NCBI RefSeq assembly: GCF_000384965.1
Contig: NZ_CM001844.1
Coordinates: 1,288,486 to 1,299,566, forward strand
Length of the DNA: 11,081 bases
Origin: Bartonella bovis 91-4
GTDB lineage: Bacteria > Pseudomonadota > Alphaproteobacteria > Rhizobiales > Rhizobiaceae
Reading direction: 5' to 3'
Of this stretch, positions 4,957 through 11,081 are shown piece after piece. The notes below the pieces were generated by a model. That model had not been told where the DNA came from. It ran no database searches and saw nothing but the letters and a program-made list of their open reading frames with translations. A program made the translations under genes and the position numbers. The first letter of the stretch is position 1. Each line of letters starts with the position of its first letter.

Positions 4957-7900
4957 CTAAAATATAGAAACACAGCTAATCATAGTCACTTGAGCATTTT
5001 GAACAGCAACTCCTGTGCTAACCTTTTTCACATTTGTACCAATCAACCAGGCCCGTCCCCCATTTGCTATTTTTATTCCTTGAGCTTTTCCTGTATCATT
5101 TCCGTTAATTATTACACCTACTGCTTTAAGTTTCGCACTTTTTTCCTCAACCATGATGAACTCTGTATTATTATTACTGGTGGAGTTCATTTGCACATTA
5201 CTTAAAAGGACTCTTCCCCCCTTCATCTTCAGCCCATACTCTCCCCCAAAATTAATCACCCCATTTTTCATCCACAACGACCCGTCTTGAATGGTTATTG
5301 CCTCTTTTACACCTGTTATATGTGAGTAATCGAGCATCACATACCCACCATCAGTCACATGAACACCCTGTGTTTTATTATTTCCAATGACCATAACCTT
5401 TATAGCAGCAAAATTTGCACCTTTACCTTTGACTTTGATGAAGTTTGTAGCCTGAGCGTTTTTAGTTGCCTTGCTACCCTCATATTTCATAATCACCCCC
5501 TTTAACAAAGCATACCCCGTATGGAGACTAATACCGTGCTCTCCGTTAAACGTCATCCACCCTTTTTTCATAGAGAATTCCCCATTAGTAACAGTCACCC
5601 CATTGCTCACCTTGCTAAAAATCGCATTTTCTAACACGACCCTTCCCCCATTAGTAACAGTCACCCCATTGCTCATCTTGTTAAAAATCGCATTTTCTAA
5701 CACGACCATTCCCTTGTCAATTACCCTTATCCCGTGCGCCTTTTCATTTCCATTGATTCTGATGCCCCTACCTCTAATCTCTGCTAAATTTTTAGCATTT
5801 CCTGCACCATAGACCGTTAAGAAAGTACTGTCTGGATCATTCCCCGTATAAGTCATAATAACACCATTTAACAAAGCATGGCCCTGATTAAGATAGACTG
5901 CGTACTCTCCCTTAAAATTGATCTCCCCCCCCTCCATATGGACAGCACCTTTTGTGATAGCCATTCCATTGTAGATGTTTGTATAAGTTGGCCTAATCAA
6001 CACGACCCGTCCGCCGTCAACTACCCTCATTCCCTGCCCATAACCATTTCCATCGATCGTGAGATGTGATGCAACAACCACAGCATTTTTTTGTACTTTA
6101 CCCGTCTTTTCCATAGCATTTGTAGTGTCCTCTCCCACAATCCTAATGAATTCAGCTTTGTTGTTGTTACCCGTATAAGTCATTTTGACCGCTATTAAAG
6201 CAGCCATACCCTGGTTAAGATAAACACCGTAATCTCCCTTAAAATTGATTTCCCCTCCCTCCATACGGACACTTCCGTCTGTAATCGTCATCCCCTTATG
6301 AACACCTTTCAAGTTTGTACCAGTCAACCACACCCGTCCGCCGTTATTTACACTCACCCCCTGCCCATTGTCTGTAGTGCTCGTGATAATTATATCCTCA
6401 GCGATAACTATCCCACCCTTGACCTTAATGAAGTCAGCTGTTTTGTTGCTACCCATATAAGTCATTCTGACATTTTTTAAAGCAGCATTTCCCCCTATGA
6501 GATAAACCCCGTAATATCCCTTAAACCCAATCTCCCCTCCCATCAAAATAGCATTCGCCCTATTTTTCACCCACACCCCCGTTATGACCCCCGAAATATT
6601 CACCCCCATCATCGTCATCTTCCCCTCACCCCCTACATTCACCCCCGTACCCTTATCATCTTGTCCTGTAATGCTGACACCATTTAACAAAGCATTTCCC
6701 CCTATAAGACTGACACCGTAATCTCCATTAAAAGCCACCGATCCCTTGTGCATTATCAACTTCCCACTTATCACCTCTACCCCCTTATCAACCTCTGAAA
6801 TCTTCACCTCCTTCATCATCAACGTTCCCATCCCCGTTGCATACACCCCCGTACCTTCATCACTAGGACCTGTAATTCTGACATCATCTAACAAAGCCTG
6901 CCCCCTTGTGAGACTGACACCACGCTCTCCCATAAACCCAATCTCCCCTCCCTCCATATGAACAACCCCATCTTCGACACTCACCCCCTTATAGACATCC
7001 CTCAACTTTGTATCAACCAACCACACCGCTCCCCCATTAGTCGCCTCTACCCCTGTTCCAACCTTTGACATCTCTCCCCCTTTTATCGCCACTGTTCCCA
7101 TAATTGCCTTTACCGCCACCTCTGTCTCATAACCTTGCCCTGTAATGCTAACACCATTTAGCAGAGCATCTCCCCCTATGAGACTGACACCGTAATCTCC
7201 ATTAAAAGCCACCGATCCTTTGTGCATCATCAGCTTCCCATTTATCACCCACACCCCCGTTATGACCCCCGAAATATCCACCTCCTTCATCATCATCACT
7301 CCCACCCCATTCTGCATAATCACCCCCGTACCCTTATTACTAGGTCCTGTAATTCTGACATTCTTTAAAGCAACCCCACCCTGTTTAAGACTGATCCCAT
7401 AATCCTTCTTAAACCCAATTTCCCCTCCAAACATGCGGACAACCCCATTTTCGACACTCATCCCCTTATGAACATCTCTTATATTTGTCCCGAACAGATC
7501 GATCCTTCCCTCATTAAGCTTGATACCCTCTTGTCCTGTTCTATTTCCCTTGATAGTGACCGCTATTAAAGCAGCCCCACCTTTCTTGAGATAAACCCCG
7601 TACTCTTCCTTAAACCCAATCTCCCCTCCAAACATACGGACAATCCCTTCTGTAATCGTCATCCCCTTATGAACATCTCTTATATTTGTCTTGAACAGAT
7701 CAACCATTCCCCCACTAAGCTTGATACCCTCTTGTCCCTGATTGTTTCCCTCGATTTTGACCCCTATTAAAGCAGCAGTGCTCTTTGAGAGACTGATACC
7801 ATACTCTCCCATAAACCCAATTGACCCTCCTTTCATCGCTAGTATCCCCCCCGTCACCTCCACCCCCTCACTAACATTTGAAATATTCACCCCACTCATC

Positions 7901-9981
7901 CCCAATGTCTTCCCATTCATAACCACCCCCTTACTTCCCATCCCAGCCCCCGTAATCCTCGTCCCCTTCAAAGTAGCCGTTGCCTCCTTCCCCACATATA
8001 CCCCCACTCCATATCCTTTAAACCCACTATTCGTAACCGTAATCGACCCATCCTTTATCTTCAACGTCCCCCTTGACCCCCACACCCCCTCACTAACATT
8101 TGAAATATTCACCCCACTCATCACCAACGTCCCCGTTCCATCCATAATCACCCCCGTCCCACTCCCCTCTCCTGTAATCGTCGTCCCCGTGACAGTAGCC
8201 AGCGTCACCGATTTCCCCACCCCTATCCCATAATTCCTGTCCCCACTCGTAAACGTAATCGACCCATTGGTCATCGTCAACTTCCCATTAGTCGCCTCTA
8301 TCCCCATTGCTACATTTGAAATATTCACCCCAGTCATATCCAACGTCACCGCTTTCGACCCCGTTGCATACACCCCCATCCCACTCCCCTCTCCTGTAAT
8401 CGTCGTCCCCGTGATAGTAGCCGTCGCTGTTCCCCACACCCCTATTCCGTAATCTTTCTTAAACCCAATCTTCCCCTCCTTTATCGTCAACGTTCCACCC
8501 TTCTTCGCTTCCACTCCCACTCCAACATTTAAAACATCCACATTGGTCATCTCCAACGTCTTCCCATCCATAATCACCCCCTTACTTCCCTCTCCATTTC
8601 CACCCGTCCCACTCCCCGTCCCCACAATCCTTACATCCGTCAAACGAGCCGTCACCTCTCTCCCCACCTTCACCCCATAATTCCCGGCCCCATTGTTAAA
8701 CGTAATCCTCGAGTGCCCATTTATCGTCAAATTCCCCGCTACTGCCTCTACCCCCATTTTAACCTTTGAAATCTGCACTCCACTTATCGTCACTGTCCCC
8801 TCCTTCATCCACACCGCCTTCTCAACATTTGAAATCGTCACATCAGTCATCTTCAACGTCTTCGAACTCTCCATCCACACCCCCTTCCCATCCCCACTCC
8901 CCGTCCCCGCAATCGTCACACTCGTCAAAGTAGCCATCGTCACCCCATTCTTCACCCTCACCCCATAATTCCCGCTCCCATTGTTAAACGTAATCGTCGA
9001 GTTCCCCTTTATCACCAACGTCCCATTAATCGCCTCCACCCCCATTGCGACCTCTGAAATCGTCACCCTCTCCATCACCATCTTCACCGTACTCCCCATC
9101 CACACCCCCTTACCCGTCCCCCCACTCGTCCCCGTAATCGTCGTCCCCGTGATAGTAGCATTCACCGATTCCCCCACCCCTATCCCATAATTCCCCACCC
9201 CATCTTTAACCGTAATTGTCGTCCCCCCACTTATCTTCAACGTCCCCTTTCCTAACATTCTTATCCCCATCCCCACATCTGTCATTGTCCCCCCACTTAC
9301 CGTCAGATTCCCACTTGTCACCTCTATCCCCACCTTAACCTGTGAAATATCCACATTGATCATATTCAACGTCTTCGAACTCCCCACCCTCACCCCATAA
9401 TTCCCGTTCCCATTGTTAAACGTAATCGTCGAGTGCCCCTTTATCACCAACGTCCCATTAGTCGCCTCCACCCCCATCGCAACATCTGAAATCCGCACAT
9501 CAGTCATCGTCATCGTCTTCGAACTCCCCATGCTCACCTCTACCCCCTTACTTCCCTCTCCATCCCCATCCCCCTTAATCGTCACATCCGTCAAACGAGC
9601 ACTTGTCACCCCACTCCCCACCTTCACCCCATAATTGTCCCTCCCACTCGTAAACGTAATCGACCCCTTGTTCATCACCAACGTCCCCGTCGCCTCCACC
9701 CCCATTGCGACCTCTGAAATCGTCACATCAGTCATCGTCATCGTCTTCGAACTCCCCATCCACACCCCCGTTCCCTGCCCATCCATTCCCCTAATTGTCG
9801 TCCCCGTAATAGTAGCATTCGCCGTCCCCTCAATACTAAGCCCCTTCCCATTTCCATTCCCCTTAAACCCAATTGACCCATTGGTCATCATCAACGTCCC
9901 CTGCTTTACCCACACCCCTGTCCCAACATTTGAAATCCGCACATCATCCATATTCAACGTCCCCGCCCCCGTTGCATACAC
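4957..9981 (-). CDS. Giant beta-helix autotransporter passenger, main open part (1674 codons), truncated at both ends
   Basis: An uninterrupted repeat frame whose GTG at 9981 is only the first possible start after a TAA at 10000-10002; homology continues upstream in another phase, so it is the body of a longer gene. There is no signal peptide. Two repeat classes are visible. Roughly residues 1-730 repeat GTTITG, GTGKGVWM, TMTMTDVTISEV, AMGVEATNG and STITFNNG.GNYGV in units of about 70-78 residues. Roughly residues 730-1674 repeat GGEIGFK..YGVYL, AALIAVTI and GTNIRDVHKGM, with exact 67-residue spacing in places. Within units a rung of about 22 residues recurs, as expected of a right-handed parallel beta-helix on the cell surface. 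The C-terminal beta-barrel needed for export is absent: the frame ends VTMISCVSIF, where the duplicated leader repeat begins, and its stop belongs to that repeat. Codons are strongly G-ending (GGG, GTG, ACG), most so in the first class. Probably non-functional as it stands. Confidence 0.7.
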   Translation of the reverse strand: MYATGAGTLNMDDVRISNVGTGVWVKQGTLMMTNGSIGFKGNGNGKGLSIEGTANATITGTTIRGMDGQGTGVWMGSSKTMTMTDVTISEVAMGVEATGTLVMNKGSITFTSGRDNYGVKVGSGVTSARLTDVTIKGDGDGEGSKGVEVSMGSSKTMTMTDVRISDVAMGVEATNGTLVIKGHSTITFNNGNGNYGVRVGSSKTLNMINVDISQVKVGIEVTSGNLTVSGGTMTDVGMGIRMLGKGTLKISGGTTITVKDGVGNYGIGVGESVNATITGTTITGTSGGTGKGVWMGSTVKMVMERVTISEVAMGVEAINGTLVIKGNSTITFNNGSGNYGVRVKNGVTMATLTSVTIAGTGSGDGKGVWMESSKTLKMTDVTISNVEKAVWMKEGTVTISGVQISKVKMGVEAVAGNLTINGHSRITFNNGAGNYGVKVGREVTARLTDVRIVGTGSGTGGNGEGSKGVIMDGKTLEMTNVDVLNVGVGVEAKKGGTLTIKEGKIGFKKDYGIGVWGTATATITGTTITGEGSGMGVYATGSKAVTLDMTGVNISNVAMGIEATNGKLTMTNGSITFTSGDRNYGIGVGKSVTLATVTGTTITGEGSGTGVIMDGTGTLVMSGVNISNVSEGVWGSRGTLKIKDGSITVTNSGFKGYGVGVYVGKEATATLKGTRITGAGMGSKGVVMNGKTLGMSGVNISNVSEGVEVTGGILAMKGGSIGFMGEYGISLSKSTAALIGVKIEGNNQGQEGIKLSGGMVDLFKTNIRDVHKGMTITEGIVRMFGGEIGFKEEYGVYLKKGGAALIAVTIKGNRTGQEGIKLNEGRIDLFGTNIRDVHKGMSVENGVVRMFGGEIGFKKDYGISLKQGGVALKNVRITGPSNKGTGVIMQNGVGVMMMKEVDISGVITGVWVINGKLMMHKGSVAFNGDYGVSLIGGDALLNGVSITGQGYETEVAVKAIMGTVAIKGGEMSKVGTGVEATNGGAVWLVDTKLRDVYKGVSVEDGVVHMEGGEIGFMGERGVSLTRGQALLDDVRITGPSDEGTGVYATGMGTLMMKEVKISEVDKGVEVISGKLIMHKGSVAFNGDYGVSLIGGNALLNGVSITGQDDKGTGVNVGGEGKMTMMGVNISGVITGVWVKNRANAILMGGEIGFKGYYGVYLIGGNAALKNVRMTYMGSNKTADFIKVKGGIVIAEDIIITSTTDNGQGVSVNNGGRVWLTGTNLKGVHKGMTITDGSVRMEGGEINFKGDYGVYLNQGMAALIAVKMTYTGNNNKAEFIRIVGEDTTNAMEKTGKVQKNAVVVASHLTIDGNGYGQGMRVVDGGRVVLIRPTYTNIYNGMAITKGAVHMEGGEINFKGEYAVYLNQGHALLNGVIMTYTGNDPDSTFLTVYGAGNAKNLAEIRGRGIRINGNEKAHGIRVIDKGMVVLENAIFNKMSNGVTVTNGGRVVLENAIFSKVSNGVTVTNGEFSMKKGWMTFNGEHGISLHTGYALLKGVIMKYEGSKATKNAQATNFIKVKGKGANFAAIKVMVIGNNKTQGVHVTDGGYVMLDYSHITGVKEAITIQDGSLWMKNGVINFGGEYGLKMKGGRVLLSNVQMNSTSNNNTEFIMVEEKSAKLKAVGVIINGNDTGKAQGIKIANGGRAWLIGTNVKKVSTGVAVQNAQVTMISCVSIF
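5582..5713. repeat. Tandem duplication of one 66-bp (22-codon) beta-helix rung
   Basis: Units 5582-5647 and 5648-5713 differ at 3 of 66 positions by eye. On the sense strand they encode two copies of a rung built around VVLENAIF.K.SNGVTVTNG. Exactly 22 codons is one helical turn, so the duplication adds a rung without disturbing the fold. Confidence 0.85.
7411..7812. repeat. Two 201-bp (67-codon) tandem supra-repeats in the passenger gene
   Basis: The landmark AAACCCAAT recurs at 7411, 7612 and 7813, exactly 201 bp apart. Each unit carries the coding blocks for GGEIGFK, G..YGISL/YGVYL, AL..V.I.G and NIRDVHKGM. The period is about three rungs. Related but more diverged units continue on both sides. 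Confidence 0.75.
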
Positions 9982-10985
9982 CCCACTCTCAACATTTTTT
10001 TATCTCCCCCCCCCCTTATCATCATCGTCCTCGTACTCTCCATCCACACCCCCTTACCCGTCCCACCACTCGTCCCCTTAATCATCGCCCCCGTGATATT
10101 AGCCACCACCCCACTCCCCACCTTCACCCCATGCCCAGCCCCCTCAAATGTAATCGTCGTCCCCTCATTCACCATCAACGTCCCACTTCCCATCATAGTT
10201 ATCCCCGTCTGCACCCCTGTCATCGTCCCCCCACTTATCGTCAAATTCCCACTTGTCACCTCTACCCCCACCTTAACCCCTGAAATCCCCACCTCCGTCA
10301 ACGTCATCGTCCCCGTCCCATCCTTTATCATCCCCGTCCCCTGTCCACCCTTTCCCTTAATCGTCACATCCGTCAAATTAGCCATCGTCACTCTATCCCC
10401 CACCCTCACCCCATACCCACTTCCACCCGTAAACTGAATCGTCGTTCCCCCACTTATCGTCACCGCTTTCGCCCCCATCACCTCCACCCCCATCGCAACA
10501 TTTGAAATATTCACCCCTGTCATATTCAACGCCCCCGTTGCACCCACTCCCGTACTCTCCATAATCACCCCCGTCCCCTGTCCACCCTTTCCCGTAATCG
10601 TCACACTCGTCAAATTAGCCATCTTCACCCCATTCTGCACCTTCACCCCATAACTCCCGCTCCCACTCTCAAACGTAATCGTCGTCCCATCCATTTTCAA
10701 CGTTCCCGCCCCCGTTGCATACACCCCACTCTCAACATTTGAAATCTCCCCCATATTCATCGTCACCGCTCCCGTCCCCACCACATATAACCCCATCCCC
10801 TGTCCACCCTCTCCCGTAATCGTCACACCCATCAAATTAGCACTCTCCGCCCCATTCTGCACATGCACCCCATAATTCCCCCTCCCACCCGTAAAATTAA
10901 TCGATCCCTTTATCATCTCCAACTTCCCCTTCTGCACATCCACCCCCACCTTAACCTTTGAAATATTCACATTGGTCATCGTCAT
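9954..10985 (-). CDS. 5' fragment of the giant passenger gene (343 codons), frameshifted at both ends
   Basis: Same class of repeats as the adjoining frame: NISKVKVGVDV, GNYGVHVQNG, TITGEGGQGMG, VESGVYATGAGTL, TITFEGAGHGVKVG. It is joined to the main frame by homology but ends out of phase: after TMMIRGGG the G10 and A7 tracts throw it into DKKMLRVGCMQRGRGR and a stop at 9954. At its start, ATG 10985 is not a natural initiation site; the coding sense arrives from another phase. There is no signal peptide. As annotated it would be an orphan repeat peptide, better treated as part of one disrupted gene with 4957-9981 and 10982-11081. Confidence 0.65.
   Translation of the reverse strand: MTMTNVNISKVKVGVDVQKGKLEMIKGSINFTGGRGNYGVHVQNGAESANLMGVTITGEGGQGMGLYVVGTGAVTMNMGEISNVESGVYATGAGTLKMDGTTITFESGSGSYGVKVQNGVKMANLTSVTITGKGGQGTGVIMESTGVGATGALNMTGVNISNVAMGVEVMGAKAVTISGGTTIQFTGGSGYGVRVGDRVTMANLTDVTIKGKGGQGTGMIKDGTGTMTLTEVGISGVKVGVEVTSGNLTISGGTMTGVQTGITMMGSGTLMVNEGTTITFEGAGHGVKVGSGVVANITGAMIKGTSGGTGKGVWMESTRTMMIRGGGDKKMLRVGCMQRGRGR
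9995..10015. repeat. Paired homopolymers (sense-strand G10 and A7) at a frameshift
   Basis: On the plus strand T7 (9995-10001) and C10 (10006-10015) are separated by four bases. The paralogous unit near 10,740 reads GGGGGAGATTTCAAATG in phase (GEISNVESG). A G9/A6 version here would read GGEIKNVESGVYATG in phase, so both tracts appear to have gained one base. With the present lengths both flanking frames are closed. Confidence 0.7.
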
Positions 10986-11081
10986 CTCCCCGTACTCCCC
11001 ATAATCACCCCCTTACCCTCCCCATTTCCACCTCCCACAATCTTCGTCCCCATCAAATTAGCCGTCCCCGTCCCATCACCT
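10982..11081 (-). pseudogene. Further upstream piece of the giant passenger gene, ends in a frameshift
   Basis: The frame entering from the right edge reads ANLMGTKIVGGGNGEGKGV then IMGSTGR and stops at TGA 10982-10984. The expected continuation is GTMTMTNV, which is found one phase away in 9954-10985. The sense strand has GGGGAGATGACG where GGGGACGATGACG is expected, so one base is missing. The gene therefore continues beyond the window, presumably to its own signal peptide. Confidence 0.65.

Larger units (their letters stand above)
4551..4966. repeat. Direct repeat copy 2: leader plus signal-peptide cassette
   Basis: This 416-bp partner of 1002-1416 is in the same orientation. Its upstream edge at about 4966 lies inside the last codons of the long passenger gene to the right, so this copy marks the rearrangement junction. 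The matching edge in copy 1 (about 1416) is followed by unrelated AT-rich DNA. Confidence 0.9.
4665..4966 (-). promoter_or_regulatory. Leader/promoter region of the broken paralogue (cassette copy 2)
   Basis: Holds the same elements as copy 1: GGGG ribosome site before the ATG at 4664, palindrome TTTAACCTGTCAGGTTAAA at 4672-4690, and the micro-ORF MGFKPF at 4737-4757 with GGGAGGA at 4762-4768. If this DNA contains the promoter, the broken paralogue is still transcribed. Its far end also supplies the TAG stop (4957-4959) of the upstream passenger ORF. Confidence 0.6.

Noticed and set aside
7742..10437. Many plus-strand Pro-rich frames opposite the giant passenger gene
   Set aside because: Same composition effect. 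None has a plausible start signal or domain, and all are opposite a well-supported repeat frame.
4980..10980. Regularly spaced repeats resembling a CRISPR array
   Set aside because: The repeats are in-frame multiples of codons (66 and 201 bp), imperfect and coding, without unique spacers of constant length.

Overview
The window looks like an accessory surface-antigen region from a Bartonella-type alphaproteobacterium. This is inferred from the long signal peptide (start MWVMVMRCVFKHH, ending SKAYA), which is the style of Bartonella autotransporter adhesins, from the very AT-rich intergenic DNA, and from the glycine/valine/threonine-rich beta-helix repeat passengers. No database search was possible, so the genus is a recognition call, not a proof.

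Layout from left to right. (1) 1-1118, minus strand: the first 372 residues of an intact autotransporter-like gene that runs off the left edge. (2) 1119-1416: its long AT-rich leader, with a 19-bp palindrome just upstream of the Shine-Dalgarno and a six-codon micro-ORF. (3) 1417-2595: AT-rich DNA with no convincing gene, only two antisense-overlapping small ORFs and probable gene remnants. (4) 2596-3339, plus strand: a creatininase-family metal amidohydrolase, the only ordinary metabolic gene. (5) 3385-4664, minus strand: a second copy of the type-1 gene, broken by three frameshifts in G-rich runs and cut off at its 3' end near 3480. (6) 4665-4966: a second, nearly identical copy of the leader. 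(7) 4957 to the right edge, minus strand: a very long beta-helix passenger. Its 3' end is cut by the leader repeat, which supplies its stop codon, and its 5' part is interrupted by frameshifts at about 10,985 and at a G10/A7 double homopolymer (9995-10015).

The main story is a promoter plus signal-peptide cassette of about 415 bp present twice in direct orientation (1002-1416 and 4551-4966, roughly 98% identical by eye). The second copy sits exactly where the long upstream passenger is truncated. Passenger coding DNA here is modular: rungs of about 22 codons, supra-repeats of 67 to about 78 codons, and identity tracts of 40-50 bp shared between paralogues. This is the arrangement expected of a locus that diversifies by recombination, gene conversion and homopolymer slippage, with one expressed copy (gene 1) and decayed copies that could act as sequence donors. 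That role is inference. Single-base homopolymer errors in an assembly could mimic some of the frameshifts.

The sense strand of the passengers is extremely G-rich and C-poor (GGG glycine, GTG valine and ACG threonine codons), unlike the creatininase gene, and carries several potential G-quadruplex motifs. No RNA gene, CRISPR array, insertion sequence or integrase was found.
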